From Hoeflea sp. (GTDB taxonomy: Bacteria; Pseudomonadota; Alphaproteobacteria; Rhizobiales; Rhizobiaceae), in NCBI RefSeq assembly GCF_002733955.1, contig NZ_NVXQ01000030.1:1-64000 (forward strand): a DNA stretch of 64,000 nucleotides, in the 5' to 3' direction. Positions 38,137 through 48,200 of this stretch are shown one piece after another (the first letter of the stretch is position 1; each line of letters begins with the position of its first letter). The notes under the pieces are model-generated. The model saw only the letters and a program-made list of their open reading frames with translations, was not told where the DNA came from and searched no databases. The position numbers were made by a program, and so were the translations under genes.

Positions 38137-39428
38137 CCCGGATAGCCGAACATGCGTGGCAGCCACAGCACAATGCCGGGGAACAGGATCAGGCAGGCAA
38201 GCGCCAGAATAAGTACGCCGAGGAAGGCCCAGATTTCGCCGATGATCTCGCGCAGCGGGATCTGCGTCACTGCGTTTATGACAAACAGCAGGATGCCGTA
38301 GGGTGGCGTGATCAGGCCGATCATGCAGTTGACCACGGCGACGACGCCGAAATGCACGAGGTCGATCCCCAGTTCCCTGCAGGTCGGCAGGAACAGCGGG
38401 ATGATGACCAGGATGATCGTCGTTGCATCGAGCACGCAGCCGAGAAGCAGGAACAGCACATTGACGCCGACCAGGAAGACCAGCGGCGAGACATCAAGCC
38501 CGACCAGCGCCTGGGCGACGATGTTGGGGATGTTCTCCGAGGCGACCACATAATTGAGGATCAGCGCGCCGCCGATCACCAGCCCGACGGCGGCGGAGGA
38601 GCGGGCGCTGTCGACCAGAATGTTGTAGAGCGCGCGGAAGGAAAGCGCCCGGTAGAACAGGCTTGCGAGCAGCAGCGCATAGGCTGCCGCCACCGCTGCA
38701 GCTTCCGTCGGCGTGGTGACGCCGCCATAGATGCCGTAGAGCAGGATCGCCGGCATCAACAGTGCGGGGAAGGCATTGGCGGTATGGCGCGGCAGATCCC
38801 TAAGCGGCACCGGCTCCTCGATGGCGAAGTTCCGCCGCGTCGAAATGAGGGTGTTCATCCCCATCAGCACAGCGCCCATGAACAGGCCTGGCACGATGCC
38901 GCCCAGAAACAGGAACCCGATCGAGGTGTTGGAGACCAGCGCGTAAAGCACCATCGGGATCGAGGGCGGAATGATCGGGCCGATGGTGGCCGAAGCCGCG
39001 GTGATGGCCGCTGCGTAGCCGCGGGTGTAATGGCCGCTTTTGGTCATCATGCCGATGATGATCTTGCCGATGCCGGCAGCGTCTGCCACGGCCGAGCCGG
39101 ACATGCCCGAGAAGATCAGCGAGGCGACGATGTTGACGTGGCCCAGGCCACCGCGGAAGCGGCCCACGGCGGCGACGCAGAACTGCAGCAGCCGCTCGGA
39201 AATAGTGCCGGCATTCATGATGTTGGCGGCGACGATGAACAAGGGCACCGCAAGCAGGATGAAGCTCTGGTAGAGCCCGTCCATCAGCACCTTGCCGGCA
39301 ATGCCGACGCCCTGGCCGTTGACGCCGAGATAGACAAAGGCCGAAATCAGGATCGCATAGGCGATCGGCAGGCCGATGCCGGCCAGAAAGAACAGGCTCA
39401 GCAGGCAGAGCGCGAATTCGAGGGTCAT
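38133..39428 (-). CDS. TRAP transporter large permease (DctM)
   Basis: A 431-aa protein with about 12-13 transmembrane helices. Family segments include LLAVPLFIVAANIMNAGTIS, FSGMSGSAVADAAGIG, IGPIIPPSIPMVLYAL and TPPYGILLFVINAVT. It forms the channel of a tripartite Na+-driven uptake system with the DctQ and DctP partners upstream. It overlaps both neighbours by four bases. Confidence 0.96.
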   Translation of the reverse strand: MTLEFALCLLSLFFLAGIGLPIAYAILISAFVYLGVNGQGVGIAGKVLMDGLYQSFILLAVPLFIVAANIMNAGTISERLLQFCVAAVGRFRGGLGHVNIVASLIFSGMSGSAVADAAGIGKIIIGMMTKSGHYTRGYAAAITAASATIGPIIPPSIPMVLYALVSNTSIGFLFLGGIVPGLFMGAVLMGMNTLISTRRNFAIEEPVPLRDLPRHTANAFPALLMPAILLYGIYGGVTTPTEAAAVAAAYALLLASLFYRALSFRALYNILVDSARSSAAVGLVIGGALILNYVVASENIPNIVAQALVGLDVSPLVFLVGVNVLFLLLGCVLDATTIILVIIPLFLPTCRELGIDLVHFGVVAVVNCMIGLITPPYGILLFVINAVTQIPLREIIGEIWAFLGVLILALACLILFPGIVLWLPRMFGYPG

Positions 39429-39988
39429 GGTTTCGCGGCTCCCTCATGCCCCGGCTGGTCGATGTCGGCGCCGTGGCGGAATGCGCTGATCGCGCGCCAG
39501 CCATAGCGTGCGGCGACGACCACCAGAAACAGCATGTAGACCGAATAGAGGTCGCGCATCCGCACCCAGTCGCCGAGCAGATGGCTCAGCGTGGCGGTCT
39601 TCTTCAGCCGCAGGATGTGGAATTTCGACCAGGTCGGCTCGATCGACCACAACAGCCCGGCGCAGACGGCAAGGCCACCGATGATCGCGAACCAGCGCCG
39701 GGTTTTCGGACTGACATGGCCATAGATGATGTCGAAGGTGACGTGATCGCGTTCGCGCACCACGAAGGCAGCACCCCAGAACACGATCCAGACCCACAGC
39801 GCCAGGCAGAATTCCAGCGTCCAGCCATACTGGCTCGGTTCGAGGAACGGGAAGGTCTCGCCCAGCCATTGAAGCTTGGCCGAATAGCGGATGCCGATCT
39901 GCAGGATGAAGGTCAGAAACATGGCGGCCATCATCATGGCCGCCACAAATTCGGTGCCGCGGAGAAACCATTTCACGAATGTTTTCAT
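39425..39988 (-). CDS. TRAP transporter small permease (DctQ)
   Basis: A 187-aa membrane protein with four helices and the DctQ pattern (FILQIGIRYSAKL, EFCLALWVWIVFWGAAFVVRERDHVTFDI split here: EFCLALWVWIVFWG, AAFVVRERDHVTFD). It pairs with DctM. Its stop overlaps the DctM start, and DctP ends 36 bp upstream. Confidence 0.94.
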   Translation of the reverse strand: MKTFVKWFLRGTEFVAAMMMAAMFLTFILQIGIRYSAKLQWLGETFPFLEPSQYGWTLEFCLALWVWIVFWGAAFVVRERDHVTFDIIYGHVSPKTRRWFAIIGGLAVCAGLLWSIEPTWSKFHILRLKKTATLSHLLGDWVRMRDLYSVYMLFLVVVAARYGWRAISAFRHGADIDQPGHEGAAKP

Positions 39989-40024
39989 GTCAGGTCCACC
40001 GCAGCTTCAGAAATACAACCCGGA

Positions 40025-41029
40025 TCAGTTGCCGAGCGCGTTGATCTTGTCGAGCACGCCTTCGGGCCAGCTGGCGGCAAATTCCGAGCCGACATACTGC
40101 GCCTGGACGTGGGTGCGGAAGGCATCGAGGTCCGGCTCATAGATGTCCATGCCCTGTTCGCGCAGGAACGAAACCAGGTCCTCTTCCTTCTTCAGCTGGG
40201 CCTGTCGGCCGCTTTCGGCGGCATCGTCGGCAGCCTTCTGCACCGCTGCCTGCTGTTCCGGTGTCAGCTCGTCCCAGACCGCCTTGGAAAAGGCGATGTA
40301 GTTGAGGTCGACCAGGTGCGAGGTCAGCACGACCTGCTTGGTGACTTCGTAGAACTTGGCGTCGACCACGGTCGGCAGAGGGTTGTCCTGGCCGTCGACC
40401 GAGCCGGTCGAGAGCGCAGTGTAGATCTCGGTGAACGACATCGGGGTCGGGTTGGCGCCCAGCGCCTTGCCGAGGAACTGCCAGGCGTCCGAACCGGGCA
40501 TGCGCAGATTGACGCCGGCCAGGTCTTCCGGCTTCATCACCGTCAGCTCATCCTTGCTCTGGCGCAAGTTGACGTTGCGGCGGCCCAGATACATGACCGA
40601 AAGCAGCTTCACGCCGAGTTCGTCTTCCACCTTCTTCTTGAACGGGTCCATCAGCGGATCGTTGAAGACGGCAACCTGATGCGCGGCGTCCTGGTGAACA
40701 TAGCCGGTGGCGAAGATCGAGAATTCGGGGAAGAACGTCGCCAGTTCCTGCGCCGAGGCGATCGACATTTCAAGGTCGCCCGAGGCGATCGATTCCAGTT
40801 CGCTGCCCTGCGCGATCAGCGAGCCGTTGTAATGCGGCTCGTAGGTGGCGAAATCGGCCACTTGCGGCGCAAACACTTCAGCGAGCGCGACCGAGCGCTG
40901 ATCGGTTTCCGATGCCGGTGTCGACATGCGCAGCGTGATCTTGTCGTCTGCAAGGCTTGCGGGCGCGAAGCCGGCGATGCCGACCGAGACAGCGCAGGCG
41001 AGCAGCGTGCGGCGGGTAATGCTATTCAT
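40025..41029 (-). CDS. TRAP transporter substrate-binding protein (DctP)
   Basis: A 334-aa periplasmic protein with a twin-Arg-like start (MNSITRRTLLACAVSVG) and a signal peptide to about residue 27. GGAGGAG precedes the ATG; the longer frame to 41095 is not used. The solute-anchoring Arg lies in VNLRMPGSDAWQFLGKALGANPTPM (split: VNLRMPGSD, ALGANPTPM), followed by TALSTGSVDGQDNPL. DctP proteins bind carboxylates. With quiC downstream, quinate, shikimate or dehydroshikimate is the likely ligand, as an inference. Confidence 0.94.
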   Translation of the reverse strand: MNSITRRTLLACAVSVGIAGFAPASLADDKITLRMSTPASETDQRSVALAEVFAPQVADFATYEPHYNGSLIAQGSELESIASGDLEMSIASAQELATFFPEFSIFATGYVHQDAAHQVAVFNDPLMDPFKKKVEDELGVKLLSVMYLGRRNVNLRQSKDELTVMKPEDLAGVNLRMPGSDAWQFLGKALGANPTPMSFTEIYTALSTGSVDGQDNPLPTVVDAKFYEVTKQVVLTSHLVDLNYIAFSKAVWDELTPEQQAAVQKAADDAAESGRQAQLKKEEDLVSFLREQGMDIYEPDLDAFRTHVQAQYVGSEFAASWPEGVLDKINALGN

Positions 41030-41128
41030 GGTATTTCTCCTCCCAATGACAATCCGGTGGCTTCCGGCCCTGTCGGATTTTGCAAAACCTGTCACAAAGG
41101 ACAGGCGTTTTCAACATACATTCTGCAT

Positions 41129-41141
41129 TTCGTAGGATATT
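41129..41141. promoter_or_regulatory. candidate GntR site in TRAP promoter
   Basis: TTCGTAGGATATT shares 9 of 13 positions with the symmetric TATGTAGGACATA upstream of the GntR gene. It lies about 100 bp before the DctP start. Confidence 0.4.
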
Positions 41142-41158
41142 TGCTGAAATCCCAGATT

Positions 41159-41839
41159 TTATATCTGGGCGGCGGCCTCCTTTCGGGCATTGATGATGAA
41201 CTCGACTCCACCCAGAATATGCGTGCTGAGGATCTCCTTGGCCTTGCCCGTATCTCGCGCAAAGGCGGCCTCGAGCAGCGCCGCGTGTTCGCGCGCGCCG
41301 GGCTCTCCCCGGAAGGCCAGTGTCAGGATCTGGTAGCGCAGATACTTGTCGAACAGCTGGCCGTGCAGGTCCATCAGCGTCTTGGAGCCGCACCCGGTGA
41401 TCAGCGCGCGATGAAACCCCCAGTCCGCCCGCTTCCAGTCTTCCCGCGCCGTCATGTCGCCGGAAATCATCCTGTCTTCGAACCGGTGCAGCTTGTGATG
41501 CGCCGCCACCACCTGTGATTCCCAGTCCAGGTCGCCATTGGCAAACGACCGCGCCACCGCGTGGTCCTCGACCAGCAGCCGCAGTTCTGCCACTTCCCAG
41601 AGATCGGCATCGGAGACGCTGGCAACCTCGAAGCCCTTCTGGCCTTCCGCGACGACAAGGCCGTCCGAGGTCAGCCGGTTGAGGATCTCGCGCAGCGTGG
41701 TGACGCTGACATTGTAGCGCTTGCGCAGAGGTTCCAGGCGCAGCTTCTCGCTGGGGCGCAACTGGCCGAAAATGATGTCATCCCTGATATGGCGGTAGGC
41801 GCTGTCACCTATCGTGTCGTGACGTGCCGCTTCAATCAC
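41159..41839 (-). CDS. GntR-family regulator (FadR subfamily, FCD domain)
   Basis: A 226-aa regulator starting with GTG at 41839 after GGAGG. The winged helix occupies residues about 12-75 (RLEPLRKRYNVSVTTLREILNRL is its core; shorter form LRKRYNVSVTTLREIL). The FCD ligand domain occupies about 85-215 (ELRLLVEDHAV, DWGFHRALITGCG). It is placed upstream of the TRAP-quiC genes on the same strand and divergent from the oxidoreductase, so it is the probable local regulator. Confidence 0.92.
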   Translation of the reverse strand: MIEAARHDTIGDSAYRHIRDDIIFGQLRPSEKLRLEPLRKRYNVSVTTLREILNRLTSDGLVVAEGQKGFEVASVSDADLWEVAELRLLVEDHAVARSFANGDLDWESQVVAAHHKLHRFEDRMISGDMTAREDWKRADWGFHRALITGCGSKTLMDLHGQLFDKYLRYQILTLAFRGEPGAREHAALLEAAFARDTGKAKEILSTHILGGVEFIINARKEAAAQI

Positions 41840-41877
41840 GCTGTCACCTCCTGGTGTTCATCTTGACTGCATGAGAA

Positions 41878-41890
41878 TATGTAGGACATA
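41878..41890. promoter_or_regulatory. candidate GntR autoregulatory operator
   Basis: TATGT-AGG-ACATA is a perfect short palindrome of the kind bound by FadR-type GntR proteins. It lies about 40 bp upstream of the regulator start, between the divergent genes. Confidence 0.5.
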
Positions 41891-42076
41891 AGAAATAATA
41901 TAGGCAATTCGCTCTCAGGAGCAATCGAAACCTGATCGGAGTCCAGCCATTTCTTTCTGTCCCCCGCAAAAGCAGCGTGGTTCTTCATGCCGGCATCTCG
42001 AAGGTGAAGATTGCCTCGCGCAGCAGCCGCAGCGCTGCGGCTCCAGTCGGGCTTCGGCCTCAATTCCAGCTGCGCA

Positions 42077-43111
42077 ATGAAAAAACCGGTCAGGATTGCT
42101 ATCGCCGGAGCCGGGCTGATCGGCAAGCGCCACGCCGAGGCCATCGCCGCAACGCCGGGCGTGGAGCTGCATTCGATCATCGATCCGTCGCAGGCCGGAC
42201 GCGCCCATGCGGATGAGATCGGGGCAGACTGGCATGCGTCGCTGGCCGCACTGTTTGAAAGCGGCAAGCCGGACGGGGTGATTCTGGCCACCCCCAACCA
42301 GCTCCATGTCGAAAACGCGCTCGAATGCGTCGCCGCCGGTGTGCCGGCGCTGATCGAGAAACCATTGGTGACCGATCTCGCCGCCGGGCAGGATCTGGTC
42401 CTGGCCGGACAGCGCGCCGGCGTGCCGCTGCTTGTCGGACATCACCGCCGCCACAATCCTCTGATCGCCCAGGCCAAGGCGCAGATCGAGGATGGTCTGC
42501 TGGGGACGCTGGTCGCCGTCCACGGCATGTTCTGGCTGATGAAGCCGGACGACTATTTCGAGACCGACTGGCGGCGCCAGCCGGGAGGCGGCCCAATCTT
42601 TCTCAACCTCATTCACGACATCGACCTGTTGCGCCACCTGATCGGCGAGATTGTCTCGGTGCAGGCGCTGAGTTCCAATGCGGTGCGCGGCAATCCGGTC
42701 GAGGAGACCGCGGCCCTTGTGTTCCGCTTCGGCAATGGCGTGCTCGGCACTTTCAGCCTGTCCGACACCATCGTCGCGCCCTGGAGCTGGGAGCTCACGG
42801 CATCGGAAAACCCGGCCTACCCGCCGACCGGTCAGTCCTGCTACTTCATCGGCGGCACCCATGGCTCGATGGAGCTGCCCAATGCGAAAGTGTGGAGCAA
42901 CCCGGCGAAGCGAAGCTGGTGGGAGCCGATTTCGGCAACCCGCTATCCTGTCGGCCGCGAAGACCCGCTGGTGTGCCAGATCGAACAGTTCGCCCGCGTC
43001 ATCCGCGGCGAGGAGGCGCCGCTGGTGCCGGCGTCGGAAGGGCTGAAGACGCTGCAGGTCATCGATGCGGTGCAGCGATCGGCCCTTTCGGGCCAGGCGG
43101 TGGCGCTTTGA
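42077..43111 (+). CDS. Gfo/Idh/MocA-family oxidoreductase
   Basis: A 344-aa NAD(P)-dependent dehydrogenase. Rossmann motif RIAIAGAGLIGKRHAEAI, then ATPNQLHVENAL, ALIEKPLVTDL (the conserved EKP near residue 93), GHHRRHNP near 120 and GGGPIFLNLIHDIDLLRHL near 170. The family oxidises polyols or sugar acids. Next to an AroE paralogue and a QuiC/TRAP group, it may oxidise quinate, shikimate or a relative. The ATG at 42077 fits the domain start but lacks a strong ribosome site. Confidence 0.9.
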   Translation: MKKPVRIAIAGAGLIGKRHAEAIAATPGVELHSIIDPSQAGRAHADEIGADWHASLAALFESGKPDGVILATPNQLHVENALECVAAGVPALIEKPLVTDLAAGQDLVLAGQRAGVPLLVGHHRRHNPLIAQAKAQIEDGLLGTLVAVHGMFWLMKPDDYFETDWRRQPGGGPIFLNLIHDIDLLRHLIGEIVSVQALSSNAVRGNPVEETAALVFRFGNGVLGTFSLSDTIVAPWSWELTASENPAYPPTGQSCYFIGGTHGSMELPNAKVWSNPAKRSWWEPISATRYPVGREDPLVCQIEQFARVIRGEEAPLVPASEGLKTLQVIDAVQRSALSGQAVAL

Positions 43112-43112
43112 C

Positions 43113-43144
43113 CCGGCAACGTCAATCTCCGGCAACGTCAATCT
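43113..43144. repeat. 16-bp tandem duplication
   Basis: CCGGCAACGTCAATCT occurs twice head to tail, with a degenerate third start (CCGGCAGAGGCAAT) following. It fills the gap between the two dehydrogenase genes. Confidence 0.85.
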
Positions 43145-43187
43145 CCGGCAGAGGCAATCGAGGCAGCGGCAAATTGGCAGCAATGAC

Positions 43188-44021
43188 ATGATATCAGGGA
43201 CAACACGTCTGATCGCCCATCTGGGTGTTCCCACCGAATCCTTCCGCGCGCCGCTGATCTACAATCCCTGGTTTGAATCCCGGGGCATCGATGCCCGGGT
43301 GGTGCCGATGGGCTGCGAGATCGAGGATTATCCGGCATTCCTGCCGCTGCTGTTCCGGCTGCGCAACGTGGCCGGCGCGCTGGTCACCATGCCGCACAAG
43401 GTCACGACCGTTGGCCTGCTGGACGAAGCCAGCCCGGCAGTGCTGATCGCTGGCTCCTGCAACGCGGTCAGGCGCGACGCCGATGGCCGGCTTGTCGGCG
43501 ACATGTTTGATGGGGAAGGTTTCGTCCGCGGCATGAGGCGCAAGGGCCGGGATGTCGCCGGCAGCCGGGCGCTCGTCATCGGTTCCGGCGGCGTCGGTTC
43601 CGGTATCGCCGCTTCGCTGGCCCAGGCGGGGGTTGCCGAGATCGGGCTTTATGACAGCCGCGAAAGCGCTGCCGAGCAGCTTGGCCAGAGATTGCGCCGT
43701 CATTGCCCCGGGATCGGCATCCGAACCGGCTCAAACGATCCCGCCGGATGGGATGTGGTTGTCAACGCCACGCCGCTGGGGATGAACCTCGGCGACCCGA
43801 TGCCGGTGGATGTCGACCGGATTGATCCGGCAGCCTTTGTCGGCGAGGTGGTGATGAAGCAGGCTGAAACACCGTTTCTCGCCGCTGCCCGTGAGCGTGG
43901 CTGCGTGACCCAGATCGGTGCGGACATGCTGTTCGAGCAAATCCCGGCCTATCTCGAATTCTTCGGCTTTCCAACGGCAACATCGGATGAGCTGCGTCAG
44001 ATTTCACAGCTGAGCTATTAG
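43188..44021 (+). CDS. shikimate/quinate dehydrogenase-like protein (AroE family)
   Basis: A 277-aa AroE paralogue. The N-terminal substrate domain has LIAHLGVPTESFRAPLIYN, a catalytic Lys in TMPHKVTT near residue 68, and a conserved Asp in GDMFDGEGF where biosynthetic AroE usually has NTD. The Rossmann motif is GSGGVGSGIAASLAQAG. The departures from the canonical motifs and the catabolic neighbours suggest a degradative shikimate or quinate dehydrogenase rather than the housekeeping enzyme. The start is the ATG at 43188; the longer open frame runs through the tandem repeat. Confidence 0.85.
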   Translation: MISGTTRLIAHLGVPTESFRAPLIYNPWFESRGIDARVVPMGCEIEDYPAFLPLLFRLRNVAGALVTMPHKVTTVGLLDEASPAVLIAGSCNAVRRDADGRLVGDMFDGEGFVRGMRRKGRDVAGSRALVIGSGGVGSGIAASLAQAGVAEIGLYDSRESAAEQLGQRLRRHCPGIGIRTGSNDPAGWDVVVNATPLGMNLGDPMPVDVDRIDPAAFVGEVVMKQAETPFLAAARERGCVTQIGADMLFEQIPAYLEFFGFPTATSDELRQISQLSY

Positions 44022-44069
44022 GCTTCCCTATGTATAGGCCAGCCCGATGCCGTGTCGGATCATCGGTTT

Positions 44070-44091
44070 TGTTTGCATATTGTGGCAAACA
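44070..44091. promoter_or_regulatory. inverted repeat upstream of the SEDS-PBP locus
   Basis: TGTTTGC-ATATTGTG-GCAAACA has perfect 7-bp arms with an AT-rich spacer, 143 bp before the first gene of the unusual locus. It may be an operator. Confidence 0.45.
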
Positions 44092-44233
44092 GGCGTCATC
44101 CGGCAAGCTTATGCAGTGGCGGAACAGGCCCCGCCGTTGATTTCCGCCTGCATGTCGATACAGTCTTTCCCTAACGTTGGCTGCACCAAACCCCAAGTGC
44201 AGTCATCGCGATGATCTGCTATGGGAGGATCTT

Positions 44234-45157
44234 GTGGATACGGTTCCCGGACAGGCGAGAACATTGAGGTTCGAAGAGGTGTGCTACGGCAAGCCGGTGC
44301 GCACGCCAGGCGGTCCCTTGCACGAAAGCGCCCTTTATGGCGTCAATTCGGTCACCCCGGGCATCGACAATCCGCTACGCTACATCCCGGCCAATTTCCT
44401 CGGCAACACCAATCTCACCTCGAGCATGATAGATCCGGAATTTGCCGGCCGCGGCGCCCTGATCGTCAAGGCGGTCGACGAGGGGCTGGCCATCATGCGC
44501 ATGCGCTACCGCGCCGAGGCCGGAGAGGGCGAAGGCGGGCGCCAGTTCCTGCTCTCGCGCACGCTGCTGTTGCCGGGCATCCAGTATTGGCACGAAATCC
44601 CGCCGGGGCTGTTTTCCTGGTGCGAGCAGGGATTGTCGGCTGACCCCTTCGTCTTCGATCAGCCCGCTTCGCCGCCTGTGAAGGCGGTTGATCTGCAGTC
44701 GTTTCAGCCGCGGGATGTCAGCTGGTTCGACAATCTCAGCCAGCATCGCCAGATCCAGCTGGGCTCCGCCTTCCAGGCGATCACCAGGCGGGTCGGCTGG
44801 ACCGTGTCGAGCATGGTCGCCGAGGAAGAAAGGCAAAGACCGGCCGCCCTGATTGCAGCCGATCTGGACGTCATCTCCTCCTTGCCAAGAAAGTTTCCGC
44901 TCAGGGATGGCGATGCGGACCAGTTTGTCTTGAACCTGGGTCTTGAGCCTCGGCTGACGCCGGGGGCTGTGAGCTATTTTCCCGGTCACCGCGGCAGCGC
45001 GATAGAGGCTCCCGACCTTCACGCGCTGCGAATTGCGATCATCAGCAGCGAGGAAAATCAGCCCTCCGACCCGCCTGAAAACCAGGTCCGCGGAGCGTCG
45101 GACAGCCTTGACCGCAGGATTGGCAGGGAGCCCATCCCCTTGAAGTGGCTTTCATAA
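44234..45157 (+). CDS. unrecognised protein, first gene of SEDS-PBP locus
   Basis: A 307-aa protein starting with GTG at 44234, five bases after GGGAGG. No signal peptide or membrane segment is visible. The N-terminal part (TLRFEEVCYGKPVRTPGGPL, ALYGVNSVTPGIDNPLRYI) and a central LLSRTLLLPGIQYWHEIPP look like a globular alpha/beta domain. A distant resemblance to the GTPase-associated N-terminal domains of prokaryotic NTPase systems is possible but unproven. A 134-bp AT-rich gap separates it from the ATPase gene. I do not recognise the family. Confidence 0.7.
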   Translation: MDTVPGQARTLRFEEVCYGKPVRTPGGPLHESALYGVNSVTPGIDNPLRYIPANFLGNTNLTSSMIDPEFAGRGALIVKAVDEGLAIMRMRYRAEAGEGEGGRQFLLSRTLLLPGIQYWHEIPPGLFSWCEQGLSADPFVFDQPASPPVKAVDLQSFQPRDVSWFDNLSQHRQIQLGSAFQAITRRVGWTVSSMVAEEERQRPAALIAADLDVISSLPRKFPLRDGDADQFVLNLGLEPRLTPGAVSYFPGHRGSAIEAPDLHALRIAIISSEENQPSDPPENQVRGASDSLDRRIGREPIPLKWLS

Positions 45158-45291
45158 TAATTTCAGCTAATTATATTGCATTTTAATCATTTACTTTACC
45201 GCTATTCAACGCGCCTCCAGCTGTTGCGCTAAGGATTTATAAACTATATCGTTCGGGTTCGTATGGGGTAAGTACTAGCGTTGGGTCTTTA
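45158..45291 (+). promoter_or_regulatory. AT-rich leader, candidate promoter of the ATPase-SEDS operon
   Basis: The 134 bp between the first two genes are strongly AT-rich against GC-rich surroundings (AATTATATTGCATTTTAATC region). A promoter here would drive the six following genes. Exact -35 and -10 elements are not assigned. Confidence 0.4.
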
Positions 45292-48200
45292 ATGTTGGAT
45301 TGGGATCTAAGTAACCCAAAGAAAACGCATCTCCGAATAGAGAATTGTTCCGTGATCTGTGATCTTGGTGAATTCTCTCGCGTAGTTACGTTGTCCAGCT
45401 CAACTCTGGCCGCCGATGAAACGCTTAAGATATCCGTCGCTGGTTACATTGAAGAGGCGCCGTGGTTGAGCGCCACACTCCGCAATTTGGATAGCGGTGA
45501 GTCTATACTTCAATATGAATTGGGAAAATCGAAGAATATCGATCTGGCTCTGGAATGCTCGCGCGAGCCGACCGAGGACGAGATTGAATATGCTTCCCGC
45601 GAGCAGTTTACGCTGTCGATCACGCTGCAAACCAAGCGGGCCGACGGCCAGTCGCAAAACCTCAAGGTCGAGCTCGCCGGACCGCGCCTGCAAACGCTGA
45701 AATGGCAGCCGCCGGTGGTCCAGACCCGGCAGGCGTCGATCCCCGAACTCAGTCGCGTCGAAAAGCAGGAACACACCGATGTCGACCTGTTCACGATCAA
45801 CATCAGGCAACCCGTTACCCGGCTCGAATATGGCGGGGCGCCGACCAACCTGATTGTCTCGGGCCGGTTGAGCAGCCGCGTTGATGGTGAAATCAGGGAA
45901 GTATCGGCCAACTTCATGCAAGGCGCCGCCGCTGTCCGCTCCACCGCGGGGATGGCCTGCGAGCTGCGTGCTGGCGACGAGGTTTCGATCCCCTGCATCG
46001 TCTCCATCAACGAGATCTTCGAAGCTGCCGACAGCGCCGATACCCTGCAGATGCAATTCGACTGGAGCTGCATTTTCAGTGACGAGGCCCAGGCGCCGCT
46101 TACGGGCGCCTATGACTTCGACCTGCAGCTCAGGCAGGGAGAAATCCTGGCTCTGAAATACCGGGACGCCTCAGCGGTCCCCAACATGATCCGCAGTGAA
46201 ACGCCCTTTGCGGAGCGCTTTCCGCTGGAGTTTTCGGTCCCGATTTCCGGAGGCGGGGTTCAGTTCGAGCTTGGCGATACCATCGAGTTCGACGTTGTCT
46301 GCCTGGACGACAGCTGGAATGTCGTGGCCCATGCGCACATCCTGCCCGAGGGCGAGAAGACGACGCTGGCCAGCCGCGAGGATTTCAAGCTGGTGCAGGA
46401 CATCGAGGTCGATCATGTCGGCGGCGGCAAGATCCGGATTCCGTTTCACAACACCACCCTCGACGAGACCGGCGATACCGACCGTTACCAGCTGTTCATC
46501 CGCTTCGAAGCCCGGCGCCTGAAGGTCCGGGCCGGCATGTCGCTGGTGGCCGAGGACGATTTGTTCGAGCACAAATACGGCATGGTGGCGGTCGATATCG
46601 TGCTGCGCCAGCGTGACCCCAAATATCTCATCTGCCTCGATTACGGTGCCTCGGCGATTGCGGCCTGGTTCGGCCGGGTCGAGCGAAACCTGGCGCGGCA
46701 GCTGATCCCCCTGGGCTCTTACGCCTACAGCCTGGCTGGCGCCCATCCGGAATATGACCCGAACAAGAAGCGCTGGCAGAATGTGCTGATCCCGTCGACG
46801 ATCGGGCTCAATCCGGCCAAGCATGTGCGCTCGCGCAAGGCGCCGCTGTCCTATGGCAACCTGTCCTATGTCGGCACCAAGCTGCAGGCTGCGGAAAAGC
46901 GGATGACGCGGTTCGGCCGCACCTATGATGTCTCGATCCCGGTTGACCGGGACTTCGTCACCGACGGGGAAGCGTCCGCCTATCTCGAACTTCAGACGCT
47001 TGTCATCCCCGATCTCAAGCGCATGCTGATGAATTCCGAGCCGGGGTTCAAATACCGCATCAAGCAATCCGTCATCGAGCGCACCGGCAATGGCCTTCAG
47101 TCCACGCGCGAGATCAATCTTGCGGCCCTGACCCGGGACGCCTTTCACGAGCTCGGCTCCTACATGGTCCCCAACGCGCTGTTTTACGCGCATGACCAGC
47201 TCGATGGCCCGATTGTCAGCGAATTCGGCGACGAGCGTTTCGACCAGTGGCTCGAATGTGCCGACAATGATGTCCAGGTGGTTGTGACCCACCCCAGCGG
47301 CATCGCCCATCACAAGCGCGAACTCTACAAGAATGCCGCCAGATCCTTCGCGCAGGGCCTCACCGGAACCCAGGACACCCGCGCGGCGCGCGAGCCCAAA
47401 TTGATCCCGGAAGCGCTTGCGGCGGCCTATTTCGGCATTTCCCGGTCGCAGGGCCGGCGTGGCGAGACCGAGGTTTTCGCCTGCATCGATATCGGTGCCA
47501 GCACCGTCGACGCCAGCCTGATCGAAGTCAAAATGCGGCACGACAGCATCGAAAGCTGGAAGGTGTTTGCCCATTTCGGAGCCACCATCGGCGGCGCCAA
47601 TCTCGATGAAGCCCTGCTTGCCGTTCTGATCCAGAACCTGCGTGAGCTGTTCTCCTCGACCGAACCGGTGTTCGAGGATCTCGAACTCGATCATCGCTTC
47701 CTGCGGGACGAGGCGCTCAAGACCGCGCTGCTGCCGCGCATCCAGGAGGCCAAGCGGGCGCTGTCGGAAACGCTGATGCGCTATGCCGGCGCGGACAACG
47801 AGTATCGCTGGGCTGAAGAGGGAGAGGGCAGCTGCTTCGCCGTCGAGCTCAATGACATTGTTCGCAGCGCCTCGCCCGGGCAGCCCCTGAGCGAACGCGA
47901 CACTCCGATCCCCGGCTCGAATGACAAGGTGCAACTGCGCGTCCAGACCACCTCGTCCGGCGGTCAGTCGGTCTGGATCGAGATTTCGCCGGATTTGCTG
48001 GATGCGACCGCCGAGATCACCAACCCGGTCCGCGGCAACCCGCAGACCGTTGCGCGCACCCTTGGCTATGCCGTGCCGGCAATGCTGATCCGGGAAGCCC
48101 GGCGCCTGAACCTGGGCGATCCGCAATGGGTGGTCACCGGCCGCGCCAGCCTCTGGCCCTCGATCTTCTCCGGCATCGGCCGCACGGCGCAGCTGCTTGG

